Positions 29,101 through 36,055 of a stretch of 37,591 bases of DNA are shown piece after piece. Under the pieces are notes generated by a model, which had not been told where the DNA came from, did not search any database, and saw only the letters and a list, made by a program, of their open reading frames with translations. Where the stretch lies: NCBI RefSeq assembly GCF_001939115.1, contig NZ_MQTZ01000061.1:1-37591 (forward strand), in the 5' to 3' direction. The first letter of the stretch is position 1, and every line of letters starts with the position of its first letter. The DNA is from Leptolyngbya sp. 'hensonii' (GTDB taxonomy: Bacteria > Cyanobacteriota > Cyanobacteriia > GCF-001939115). Both the position numbers and the translations under genes were made by a program.

Positions 29101-30236
29101 TCACAGCCCAGGAACACTATCGGGAAAAGCTGGTGAAGTTGGCGGGATCAGCTCACTGTTTCAGCTATCCCAGTGGTATTCCCTATAAACCTGTACCGCA
29201 GGTGGACCGATCGTCTCTGGGAATTGCTGACGATGTCGTCGTTTTTGTCTCTAGCGCAAATTTCTTTAAGCTGGTCCCAGAATTGCTGCATAGCTGGGCT
29301 CAAATTCTGGCATCTGTGCCCAACGCTCTGTTGATGCTGCTCCCCTTTGGGCCAAACTGGTCTGATGCCTATCCCAAACAGATGTTCATGGGTCATGTCG
29401 CAGCCCTCTTCGAAGAGTACGGGGTCACTGCCGATCGCCTGCAGATTCTCGACCCCCAACCGGTGCCCGATCGGGAAGGGGTAAAAGCATTCTTTCGTCT
29501 GGCAGATATTTATCTGGACTCCTATCCCTTCGCCGGTACCACCTCTCTGATGGAGCCTCTGGAGGTGGGCCTGCCGACCTTAACCCGCAAAGGGAATGCC
29601 CTGCGGGGAGCCATGGGAGCAGCCCTGATTGAGGTGCTGGGTCTGCCCGACCTGGTGGCCACCAGTGAAGCGGAGTACATTGAGCGGGCGATCGTCCTGG
29701 GCCAGGATACAGCCCTACGGCAACAGCTACGGGCAGAGGTGGAGCAGCAGATGCAGGCAGTACCAGCATTTCTCGATAGCCTGGATTATGCTGCCCGTCT
29801 CGGTCCTCTGTTTGCTGAAATGTTGCGGGGACAGTTGCGGGAATCCTTGAAACTGCGAGAGCTCAACCTGATTCTGTTTCCCGATTGGCGGGCTCCAGAA
29901 GAGGAATTGGCAGCAGATCTGGCTGTGGGTATCGCAGGAGTGCTGCGCCATCCTGATCGGCATCGCATTACCCTGCTGGTGGATAGCAGCAATGCGATCA
30001 GCGTCGAAGAGGCAGATATGGCAATTTCAAGCATTACCATGCAGTTGTTGATGGAAGAGGAGTTAGAAGCTGCAGGGGATGAACCAGAGATTTCTCTGAT
30101 CAGCCGGTTTAGTGAAGCCCAGTGGTATGGGCTGATTCCCTTTGTCCAGGCCCGCATTCCCCTGGCTCAAGAAAACACGGCGGCGATCGATCAGGCCGGA
30201 GCCCGGTATCTGCCCCTCTGGGAGCCCGATCGGTAG
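26196..30236 (+). CDS. Giant fusion: sialyltransferase-like + CmcI methyltransferase + SPINDLY-like GT41
   Basis: A 1346-residue protein with at least four parts. Residues 1-380 resemble bacterial sialyl/polysialyltransferases: the V-V-Q-G-P-L-Q-L-L-N opening, an acidic G-D128-G motif, the H254-P255 motif and G303-S-S, in the order seen in GT52/polyST-like enzymes. Residues 425-600 look like a CmcI-type methyltransferase: E452-C-G-T-L-F-G-G SAM loop, D480-I-E, and D524-S-D-H-S. Residues 600-835 are helical and unrecognised. Residues 839-1160 resemble the catalytic half of O-GlcNAc transferase/SPINDLY: N-F-F-K-L-V-P-E with the UDP-binding lysine near 1020 and D1108-S-Y-P-F-A-G-T-T. Residues 1175-1346 are an acidic domain I associate with cyanobacterial glycosyltransferases. 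The frame is open throughout. It likely transfers and modifies the nonulosonic acid made by the upstream genes; the donors are inferred. Confidence 0.8.
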   Translation: MPTVRIIVVQGPLQLLNVLSVLRSQAQAGEYQNCEDHLVMGGYRRDEQFTKVCLQIASIWRFKAITTLHDFELTYYRDGEDFQAATAQIKDFLGIASADVVYTCRNWQFINELFLVAYSEAHKICYGDGLGWLDLNSLAFYSTKPLNATGFVAIDEAHLIAPVDDGTCFDLCPIRLVPPEIFKSVVADSARQVEGLQAYCESLVEQLGQSITLVLTSYEFLAQYIPTLEEEVQCYLSCLSSCTQPGDTLLIKQHPRQPYEQAQYLIEALAAGDRTSEVLQNFRAVPIELFTEYLPIRKAITFGSSCCISLAYLCRCEVVIGYGEHLIRQFFVKKAQDYRLVHEYALSLVTNQAYSGSFTAIRLPEVEQRMIVTHKHPIRLQAASLIQHSLPINLQEQDVVNWFHQLYYTSAQQRGATWQKTYWMGQALYKCPLDLWIYQEILFKLKPELIIECGTLFGGSALFFAQMCDLLGQGEIVSIDIEAKPNRPEHPRISYWLGSSISSEIFERVQEQVAGKQPILIVLDSDHSARHVLDELRLYSRFVTVGSYIIVEDSNVNGHPVYLEHGPGPMEAIQAFLKENSEFYIDRDCEKFYLTMNPCGYLRRRSLAPSERALSHLKFSLTQYQKGWAFDEALANLGQMRQDVVDRWLALSPEELEGQYRGELGDLHRTLLHSGLRHEGLTTTEQMLLDALVARLESGLTRSTLPALLAAMLYQRADQLPLPCDLTPIPDWFLPDYLKFLFHDQVFFREVGEAERFGQYFQNWVNYLYESMQREPDSPFWHEVLQQFSQMASFIPLYFNELNLKQVYSQRADIMAFCLGQLYHQPLDYDFGGPTYYKKIRLGILATHYTPAAETFAALPLYECLSREFEVILYTLRITNHPLEQYCWSCVGNLKTLPEKLEDQVRFIRADDLDILFIAGNITAVTNSLCLLALYRLARVQVTSIASIVTTGMRHMDYYLSGQLTDPLITAQEHYREKLVKLAGSAHCFSYPSGIPYKPVPQVDRSSLGIADDVVVFVSSANFFKLVPELLHSWAQILASVPNALLMLLPFGPNWSDAYPKQMFMGHVAALFEEYGVTADRLQILDPQPVPDREGVKAFFRLADIYLDSYPFAGTTSLMEPLEVGLPTLTRKGNALRGAMGAALIEVLGLPDLVATSEAEYIERAIVLGQDTALRQQLRAEVEQQMQAVPAFLDSLDYAARLGPLFAEMLRGQLRESLKLRELNLILFPDWRAPEEELAADLAVGIAGVLRHPDRHRITLLVDSSNAISVEEADMAISSITMQLLMEEELEAAGDEPEISLISRFSEAQWYGLIPFVQARIPLAQENTAAIDQAGARYLPLWEPDR

Positions 30237-30240
30237 GCCC

Positions 30241-31827
30241 ATGCTCCAGCGTCATCCTAATTGGACGGCTTTTCTGCTCATTGGTCTGTTTTGGGCAGTT
30301 GTATTGACCAGCAGCGGGGCTTTATTTTCTGGCTATCACTTCATGGATGACCACGAAATAGCGGCCATTCATTACAGTCTGACGGTTCAAAAAACTCCCT
30401 TCTGGGAGATGGTCAGTCAATGGCTACAGGCTGATTACGGTCAGAGTCGATTCAGGCCAGTTTATTTCATTGGCCGCATCATTGAAACCAAAGTCCTGGG
30501 ACTAAATTTCTGGTTCTGGTCCACCTATAAGGGCCTGCTTGGCGTTTTGACCGCTTATTGCCTGTTTCTCTTTGCCCGTCTGCTGCAGTTCACCTGGGGG
30601 GAAGCAATGCTGTTTGTCGCCCTGACAACCCTGGGTTCGCAGTCAGCCATCTGGTGGCAGCTCGGTCCGGCGGAAACCCAGGCCATGGCTTTTCTAGGGC
30701 TATCCCTCCTGGCGTTGGCGTTGGCTGCTGCCAACCGCTATAGACTCTGGGCTGAAATGGCCTTTTTCGGGTTCACCCTGCTCCTGTCCCTAACGAAGGA
30801 GAGCTTTATCGTGGTCATCCCAGCCCTAATTATGCTCAAAGTTGGGCTGACAATGCGGTTGGGGGGATATTCCTGGCTCCAATCCCTGCAGAGAAATCTG
30901 CTGACGGCCCTGATGCTACTCGAATGTTTTGGCCTGGAAATTCTGTTCATCTATACGGCTCTGGGGCGAGAACCCTCCGGCACCTCTCCCCCTCTGGGGA
31001 TGTTGTTGGCTGCCCTGGGGAGTCTGCACCAGCGAGGTCCGGGATGGATTCTGTTGCTGGGATTGTTAATCATCGTTCTGAAGGGGATGGCCATGATTCC
31101 GATTGTTGGCCCGATCGTGGATCCGGTATTGGCCCGATTTCACCGCCATGACGTTGCAGGCAACGTCACGCCATGGCATATCACGATCGTTGGGTTTTAT
31201 ATCCTCTGGGTATTGCCCCAGGCCATCCTCTACAGTGGGGAATTGACCCAGCGGTATCTCCTGCCAGGGGTTCTGGCTCCGGTTCTGGTCAGCCTCTACC
31301 TGTATCGCTGGCTCAAACAGCATTATCCTTCCCTGCGCCTACTGCTTCTGGTTTTGATGGGTCTCAGCCTGTGCCTGCGTCTGGGGACTGTGGGTCAGGC
31401 TTCCGTGCGGTATGCCCTGGAGGGGAAATCAACGACAGCGCTTTTGTCCACGATTCAAACTCGCACCACCCCCACGGACCCGATTCTCCTGGTGACCAAC
31501 CCCAGAAACTATCTGGAGTGGAACCTTTCCTTTAAGCGCTTTCTGACCGATGCCCTCGATCGTCCCAATCTTTATTTCAGTACCTACACCGCTCCTCAGG
31601 CCGCCTACATGGAAAGACTGAGGCAATGGTATAACTTTCGCTCTCTGGAAAAGTTATCAGATAAGCAGCGTATCGGTTGTATTACGATCTTTCCCCTGTT
31701 GCATCCAGCTTTCCTGCGGCGATCGAAATCCTGGTTTCAGCCAGAACGCTATCAACAATTTGTGTTTGGCAATTTCAACCGCAATCGAGATCCGAATTCG
31801 GAGATTTATCTCTACTGCAAAAAATAA
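30241..31827 (+). CDS. Polytopic GT-C-like membrane protein
   Basis: A 528-residue integral membrane protein with about nine or ten helices. After the first helix, the loop holds F-M-D36-D37-H-E, an acidic motif like the catalytic one of GT-C glycosyltransferases, then R-F-R-P-V-Y-F. The C-terminal 120 residues are soluble and end in L-Y-C-K-K. Start ATG 30241 lies 4 nt after the stop of the giant protein; an upstream in-frame ATG at 30142 would run inside that gene and add an arginine-rich non-membrane stretch, so I rejected it. Placed at the end of the cluster, it could glycosylate on the periplasmic face from a lipid-linked donor. No closer family is recognised. Confidence 0.8.
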   Translation: MLQRHPNWTAFLLIGLFWAVVLTSSGALFSGYHFMDDHEIAAIHYSLTVQKTPFWEMVSQWLQADYGQSRFRPVYFIGRIIETKVLGLNFWFWSTYKGLLGVLTAYCLFLFARLLQFTWGEAMLFVALTTLGSQSAIWWQLGPAETQAMAFLGLSLLALALAAANRYRLWAEMAFFGFTLLLSLTKESFIVVIPALIMLKVGLTMRLGGYSWLQSLQRNLLTALMLLECFGLEILFIYTALGREPSGTSPPLGMLLAALGSLHQRGPGWILLLGLLIIVLKGMAMIPIVGPIVDPVLARFHRHDVAGNVTPWHITIVGFYILWVLPQAILYSGELTQRYLLPGVLAPVLVSLYLYRWLKQHYPSLRLLLLVLMGLSLCLRLGTVGQASVRYALEGKSTTALLSTIQTRTTPTDPILLVTNPRNYLEWNLSFKRFLTDALDRPNLYFSTYTAPQAAYMERLRQWYNFRSLEKLSDKQRIGCITIFPLLHPAFLRRSKSWFQPERYQQFVFGNFNRNRDPNSEIYLYCKK

Positions 31828-31834
31828 AGTGGTA

Positions 31835-31851
31835 CCTGAAGCAGTTTCAGG
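31835..31851 (-). terminator. Possible weak terminator hairpin
   Basis: CCTGAA (31835-31840) and TTCAGG (31846-31851) form a 6-bp stem with a 5-nt loop between the convergent genes. On the minus strand it overlaps the cyclase stop codon, and a T-run lies about ten bases beyond. There is no T-run on the plus side, so it would serve the minus strand at most. Confidence 0.3.
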
Positions 31852-32905
31852 CTGAATGATGGGGTTGGATCAATCCCCTGATGAATTGCAAAAGTCGTTG
31901 CCAGAAGTGGTTTAATCGGGCCATCCAGCCTTTTTCAGCAACAGATTCCTTCGTACTCGACGAGAACTGTTCCTGGCAGGGAGTTTCCGTGACATCGATA
32001 ATTTCGTACAGACGATACTCACCGGTTTTGCCAGGAACCTGAACCTGGACGGCCTGATTCACAATCACCAGGTCTTTCACCTGCTCATACATGGCTTCTG
32101 AGATCAGCAGAGAAGTGCCAACCTGTTTGTTCGCGGATTCAATTCGACTGGCGAAGTTGACCGCATCTCCGATCGCCGTCACCACCTTTTTCCTGAAGGC
32201 CCCGATCGAACCAACGACCGCAGGGCCATAGTGAATCCCAATCCCAATTTTCAGGCGACGGTGGTAGAGGGTTTCCAGATAGGGATTTAGCTTCTCCAGG
32301 GCTTCCAGCATTTCTACGCCCGTTCTAACAGCCCGTTCGGCGATACGATCGGAATTCTCAACTCCAAACAGCACCATCATGCCGTCGCCCATGTAGTTAT
32401 TGATCATGCCGTCGTAGCGTTGAATCACCTCTCCCATGCGCTGGAAGTAGCGATTCAGCAGGTAAATCACATCGTAGGGGGTGACGGTTTCTGAAAAGGA
32501 GGTGAACCCTCGAATATCAGCGAACAGGATCGCAATTTCCTTCTCCTCCCCGATCATGCCCAGACCATTGCGATCGTCCACTTGGTCGCAGAGCAATTCA
32601 ATATCTTCAACATCCAGGGCTAATCGTCGCAGGGTAACTTTCCCACTGCCCTGAAGCTGAGTCTGGCAGGCCAGACGAATGGTGGGCGATAAGTGTAATT
32701 TCTCTGTAAGAGCCTCCTCCAGAGGATTGCGGGGGGTGCAATATTCCAGCCCATCTACAATCAGGACACGACAGGTAGAACAGCGGGCATTGCCCCCACA
32801 AACATGGGTGTGGGGAATATCAGATCGCAGGGATGCTTCCAGGATCACCTCCGACTCATCCACCTCAACCAATCGTTCGTCGGGCAGGTAGTAGATTTGT
32901 GGCAT
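31847..32905 (-). CDS. Ferredoxin domain-class III nucleotidyl cyclase fusion
   Basis: A 352-residue protein. Residues 1-100 are a plant-type 2Fe-2S ferredoxin domain with C-G-G-N-A-R-C-S-T-C (C-x5-C-x2-C) and a fourth cysteine in R-L-A-C-Q-T. From about 120 to 310 is a class III cyclase domain: I-L-F-A-D-I-R-G-F-T-S-F (first metal Asp), N-N-Y-M-G-D-G-M-M (second metal Asp) and A-I-G-D-A-V-N-F-A-S-R-I-E (transition-state Asn/Arg). The Lys that usually precedes Y-x-G-D in adenylate cyclases is Asn here. The C-terminal 40 residues are aromatic and basic and may touch the membrane. TTG 32920 is possible, but ATG 32905 has GGGAG eight bases upstream. Redox-sensitive cyclic nucleotide signalling is inferred. 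Confidence 0.88.
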   Translation of the reverse strand: MPQIYYLPDERLVEVDESEVILEASLRSDIPHTHVCGGNARCSTCRVLIVDGLEYCTPRNPLEEALTEKLHLSPTIRLACQTQLQGSGKVTLRRLALDVEDIELLCDQVDDRNGLGMIGEEKEIAILFADIRGFTSFSETVTPYDVIYLLNRYFQRMGEVIQRYDGMINNYMGDGMMVLFGVENSDRIAERAVRTGVEMLEALEKLNPYLETLYHRRLKIGIGIHYGPAVVGSIGAFRKKVVTAIGDAVNFASRIESANKQVGTSLLISEAMYEQVKDLVIVNQAVQVQVPGKTGEYRLYEIIDVTETPCQEQFSSSTKESVAEKGWMARLNHFWQRLLQFIRGLIQPHHSA

Positions 32906-32988
32906 CCCCTGGACTCCCAAGCATGGTATTACTCATTGCTATAGAACAATTCGCCTGATCGGTTCTCTGCTCCGGAGATAGACAAGTT

Positions 32989-33408
32989 TTATTGTTCTAT
33001 TTCCTCAGAAATAGAGCCTTCAGGTGAGTTTTCGCTGAATTGGAGATTAAGAGGTTCCCCATCTAACTCTGCTTCGGTCAATCTCAAATCCAGTTGGATC
33101 GCATTCAGAGGGTCTAGCTCTACTTCATTTTGGGGTTCTGGTTCCGGTTTAATTCGCCGAATTGGCAGGTTGGCAATGATTGTGGTCGCCCGTTGCCGAT
33201 TTTCCAGAGAAAACTCCAGGCGCTCTGTGTCCACTTCTACATAGCGAGAGACCAGTTCTAGAATTTCCGCCTGCATCTGAGCCACAATCGCAGGATTCAT
33301 TTCCGTGCGATCGTTAGCCAGCACCAGCTTCAGGCGACGCTTCACATCCTCACGGCTGGAATCATGACTCCAGCGGGGAAACAGTCTCTCTAGCAATTCA
33401 ATAATCAT
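32989..33408 (-). CDS. minE: Cell division topological specificity factor MinE
   Basis: MinE stimulates the MinD ATPase and restricts MinCD to the cell poles. Residues 2-12 (I-I-E-L-L-E-R-L-F-P) form the N-terminal amphipathic membrane and MinD-contact region, followed by R-E-D-V-K-R-R-L-K-L-V-L-A-N-D-R and the beta-strand topological domain ending at L-P-I-R-R-I-K (81-87), where I recall other cyanobacterial MinE proteins ending shortly afterwards. This protein continues for 52 residues (88-139) with 15 acidic residues and only one basic one. It lies 45 nt downstream of minD and is probably cotranscribed. Confidence 0.93.
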   Translation of the reverse strand: MIIELLERLFPRWSHDSSREDVKRRLKLVLANDRTEMNPAIVAQMQAEILELVSRYVEVDTERLEFSLENRQRATTIIANLPIRRIKPEPEPQNEVELDPLNAIQLDLRLTEAELDGEPLNLQFSENSPEGSISEEIEQ

Positions 33409-33453
33409 GGAGCATGAACAGTCCGAATAGGGCGGAAAGAAAGAGGATTGTGG

Positions 33454-34260
33454 TTAGACAATTTTGGTGGAGAGTAATTTGCGAATCCGAGACAGAATAT
33501 TTCCGTTATTGCCATTTAAATCCATGAACTCTACCGTTTCACCCAGAAGGCGGCGAGCAATATTGTCGTAGGCGACTCCGGCAGGGGAAAGGGTTTCTGA
33601 CAGTACCAGGGGTTCGCCCCGGTTGGTTGAGACAATCACCCGTTCATCGTCAGGAATGATACCAAGGATGGGAATGGCCAGAATTTCCTGCACATCCTCA
33701 ACTGACATCATATCGTTGGCTTTGACCATGGCGGGTCGAATCCGGTTCACAATCAGGTTGATGCGCTTGATATTGTGGGCCTCCAACAAACCGACCACCC
33801 GATCGGCATCCCGCACCGCCGAGATCTCTGGGGTAGTCACAATCAGGGCTTCCCTTGCCCCGGCGATCGCATTCTGAAACCCCATTTCAATGCCAGCCGG
33901 ACTGTCAATCAGGACAAATTCATAAACCTGGGCCAGGGCATTGACCAGTTTCTTCATCTGTTCGGGAGTGACCGCATCTTTGGTGCGGTTTTGGGCTGCA
34001 GGCAACAAAACCAGATTATTCTGACGTTTGTCTTTGACCAGGGCTTGTTCTAAGCGACATTCTCCAGCCAGGACTTCAACAGCCGTGTAGACAATGCGAT
34101 TCTCCAGTCCGAGGAGCAGGTCCAGGTTTCTCAAACCAAAATCAGCATCCACAACGGCCACTTTGCGGCCCCGTTTTGCCAGAGCCATGCCCAGATTTGC
34201 TGTGCAGGTGGTCTTGCCGACCCCGCCTTTACCGGAGGTAATAACAATGAAGCGAGCCAT
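33454..34260 (-). CDS. minD: Septum-site determining ATPase MinD
   Basis: A 268-residue ParA/MinD-family ATPase that binds the membrane with ATP and recruits MinC. The deviant Walker A motif is S-G-K-G-G-V-G-K-T-T at residues 8-17, the switch I region includes V-V-D-A-D-F-G-L-R-N-L-D, and Walker B is F-V-L-I-D-S-P-A-G. The C-terminus I-L-S-R-I-R-K-L-L-S-T-K forms the amphipathic membrane-targeting helix. Length is standard. The gene order minD-minE is conserved, but minC lies upstream beyond an oppositely oriented lipoprotein gene. A 173-nt divergent gap upstream should hold its promoter. Confidence 0.96.
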   Translation of the reverse strand: MARFIVITSGKGGVGKTTCTANLGMALAKRGRKVAVVDADFGLRNLDLLLGLENRIVYTAVEVLAGECRLEQALVKDKRQNNLVLLPAAQNRTKDAVTPEQMKKLVNALAQVYEFVLIDSPAGIEMGFQNAIAGAREALIVTTPEISAVRDADRVVGLLEAHNIKRINLIVNRIRPAMVKANDMMSVEDVQEILAIPILGIIPDDERVIVSTNRGEPLVLSETLSPAGVAYDNIARRLLGETVEFMDLNGNNGNILSRIRKLLSTKIV

Positions 34261-34381
34261 GGGTGAGTGAGATTAAGGAATATCTAAATGGATTGGTGTT
34301 GACTTTAACTTAAAGTAGCGGAATTTGGGGAGATTGGCGATCGGAGAGCCCTGATTTGCATCGATCATTAATAAACCAATC

Positions 34382-34387
34382 TATTAT
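34382..34387 (+). promoter_or_regulatory. Candidate -10 box for the lipoprotein gene
   Basis: TATTAT lies 62 nt before ATG 34449 in the AT-rich divergent region between minD and the lipoprotein gene. A TTGCAT at 34356-34361 is 20 nt upstream, longer than the ideal 17 for a -35 partner, so the call is weak and rests on composition only. Confidence 0.3.
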
Positions 34388-34448
34388 GCACAAGGTCTCC
34401 CATTTGTCATAACCTCTAGCCCAGATTTTCTCTATGGAGAGCTCTCCC

Positions 34449-34832
34449 ATGTTCTTAAAACCTCTTGGCCTCCCGATCATTACCCTGATTATCGGCGCAA
34501 CCCTGACGGTAAGCTGTCAACAGACGCCACAAAACCAATTGTTAGGAGAATGGACCGGATCAGATTCATCGAACCGGCCTGTCTCCATGACCTTTACTTC
34601 CTCCAACACGATCCAGATCAAAGTCGGCGAGGAGTCTGGCGACGGAACTTACACCACAGACCTGAACCAAAAACCCGCTCACTTAACCATTGACCTGGGT
34701 AACCGGGGCAAAGTGGAGACGATTTTTGAAATCACCCAGGATGGGAAATTGCGCATAGAAAATAATAACCCTGGTAAGAGCCGCCCTGAAACATTTACAG
34801 GCCGATCGGTCCTTTTCTCCCGACCAAAGTAG
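34449..34832 (+). CDS. Small putative lipoprotein between minD and minC
   Basis: A 127-residue protein with an N-terminal hydrophobic segment and a lipobox-like T-V-S-C at about residues 20-23, so probably exported and lipidated. The mature part has a lipocalin-like or beta-sandwich look: L-L-G-E-W-T-G-S-D, M-T-F-T-S-S-N-T-I-Q-I and G-T-Y-T-T-D, a pattern shared with cyanobacterial small lipoproteins of unknown function. ATG 34434 is in frame, but ATG 34449 has GGAG nine bases upstream and removes charged residues before the signal. It points away from minD and ends 6 nt from the convergent minC end. Function unknown. Confidence 0.78.
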   Translation: MFLKPLGLPIITLIIGATLTVSCQQTPQNQLLGEWTGSDSSNRPVSMTFTSSNTIQIKVGEESGDGTYTTDLNQKPAHLTIDLGNRGKVETIFEITQDGKLRIENNNPGKSRPETFTGRSVLFSRPK

Positions 34833-34838
34833 TCACCA

Positions 34839-35639
34839 TTAGCGCTTGGGCTGCAAAGTCAGAAGATTCCGTGAAAAACTGGCCGCTTTGGTCAGGCGGA
34901 TGCCATCGGTAGCGACATAGGCCACTTCCGGGAAAATCTCTGTCGGTGGCTCTGGAGGACGGGCCACAAACCCGGCAATGCGGATCTGGGTGGGTTCCAT
35001 CTGCAGGGCCATAATCAGGCACCGACTATTCCCCTTTGCGCCTGCGTGGGCCACTCCCCGCAACCGTCCCCAGACGAGAATATCCCCCTCGGCGACGATC
35101 GAACTCCCCGGATTGGTATCACCGACCACAATCACAGAACCGGGATGGCGGATCTCCACGCCCGATCGAACCGTGGTCTGCAGGTAAAGGGGATCAGCCA
35201 GGGCCTGACCCACTTCACTGGCAGACTGACTCAGGTGATTGCCCGAAGACTGCTGTTCCACAGAATATCCGGCTGTTGCTGCCGCAACCGCAGTCTGGCG
35301 GCGACTGGTAGAAACCCGCTTCAGCCGCAGTTGGGCTTCGGCTAAAGCGTCATGAATCTCCTGTAATTGACGGGCATCGAGGAGCCGGTTATGTGCGATG
35401 AGATGAACTATCGTTTCCGGCTGCCAGAACTTTTCACCCGCATTCAACCGCTGGTTAATCTGAAGCCAGATATCATTCCAAACAGGATTAGCGGTAGCTT
35501 CCGGAGCATCTACCTCCGGAGGCAACAGCAGTAGGAGTTGGCCATCTTCACTCTTAAAGCGGATTTGTTGCTCCAGCCCAATTTCCGAAGATTCTGCAGG
35601 ACTATCTGCTGAGAGAGATATAGAGTTATCGGAGGTCAT
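34839..35639 (-). CDS. minC: Septum-site determining protein MinC
   Basis: A 266-residue inhibitor of FtsZ assembly. The C-terminal domain is clear: V-R-S-G-V-E-I-R-H-P-G-S-V-I-V-V-G-D-T-N-P-G-S, I-V-A-E-G-D-I-L-V-W-G-R-L-R-G-V-A-H-A-G-A and T-Q-I-R-I-A-G-F, the beta-helix that binds MinD. The N-terminal domain of about 110 residues is weakly conserved, as in other cyanobacteria, and a Q/S-rich linker joins the two. The C-terminal 25 residues are an extra basic tail. The gene is separated from minD by the plus-strand lipoprotein gene, so it must have its own promoter or rely on readthrough. Confidence 0.93.
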   Translation of the reverse strand: MTSDNSISLSADSPAESSEIGLEQQIRFKSEDGQLLLLLPPEVDAPEATANPVWNDIWLQINQRLNAGEKFWQPETIVHLIAHNRLLDARQLQEIHDALAEAQLRLKRVSTSRRQTAVAAATAGYSVEQQSSGNHLSQSASEVGQALADPLYLQTTVRSGVEIRHPGSVIVVGDTNPGSSIVAEGDILVWGRLRGVAHAGAKGNSRCLIMALQMEPTQIRIAGFVARPPEPPTEIFPEVAYVATDGIRLTKAASFSRNLLTLQPKR

Positions 35640-35667
35640 GAAAGATACCTGGCAGATTCAGAAATAC

Positions 35668-35673
35668 ACTATA
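35668..35673 (-). promoter_or_regulatory. Candidate -10 box for minC
   Basis: On the minus strand the hexamer reads TATAGT, 28 nt upstream of the minC ATG at 35639. No good -35 hexamer is seen at the usual distance, so this is tentative. Confidence 0.3.
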
Positions 35674-35749
35674 GCGGTTCTTGCCCAATCCAGAGCATAA
35701 ACCTCGCTACAGCAAATCTCCTCCCCATCTCCCTGCCTCTGTGGTGAAT

Positions 35750-36004
35750 TCACTGCTTTGGTGCTTCAAACTCCTGATCTATCAGACTCTGCATCACCAG
35801 ATTTGGCCAGAGGAGGAGGAAGAAGCCCATCCAGGCCAGCAGTGGAATCGCCACCAGGATTGTGACCCAAAGGATTTTCAGGAGGAACCAGCTCCCGACG
35901 ATCAGCCCTATCCCCGTCAGGAGGATAGACCAGGGCTGGCACCACCAGGGTTTGAGTGTCCATGGATTGACGATCGGTTGAGGTAAAGGTTCGGGTTCAG
36001 ACAT
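35750..36004 (-). CDS. Small two-helix membrane protein
   Basis: An 84-residue protein with the opening P-W-T-L-K-P-W-W-C-Q-P-W-S-I-L-L-T-G, two adjacent hydrophobic helices from about residue 26 to 72, and a short acidic C-terminus. The W-W-C-Q-P-W-S motif recurs in a cyanobacterial family I recall as DUF6737. Function unknown. It lies 110 nt upstream of minC on the same strand and 51 nt downstream of the DUF1537 gene, so it could belong to either transcription unit. Confidence 0.72.
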   Translation of the reverse strand: MSEPEPLPQPIVNPWTLKPWWCQPWSILLTGIGLIVGSWFLLKILWVTILVAIPLLAWMGFFLLLWPNLVMQSLIDQEFEAPKQ

Positions 36005-36055
36005 GGCAGAGCAACGATCTGGACATCCCTATCTTAAGCCTGCCTTCTATCTCCC

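Noticed and set aside
30142-30240. Upstream in-frame ATG extending the membrane protein by 33 residues
   Set aside because: The extension lies inside the end of the giant gene, is arginine- and proline-rich and does not resemble a membrane-protein start; ATG 30241, 4 nt after the preceding stop, fits the operon pattern.
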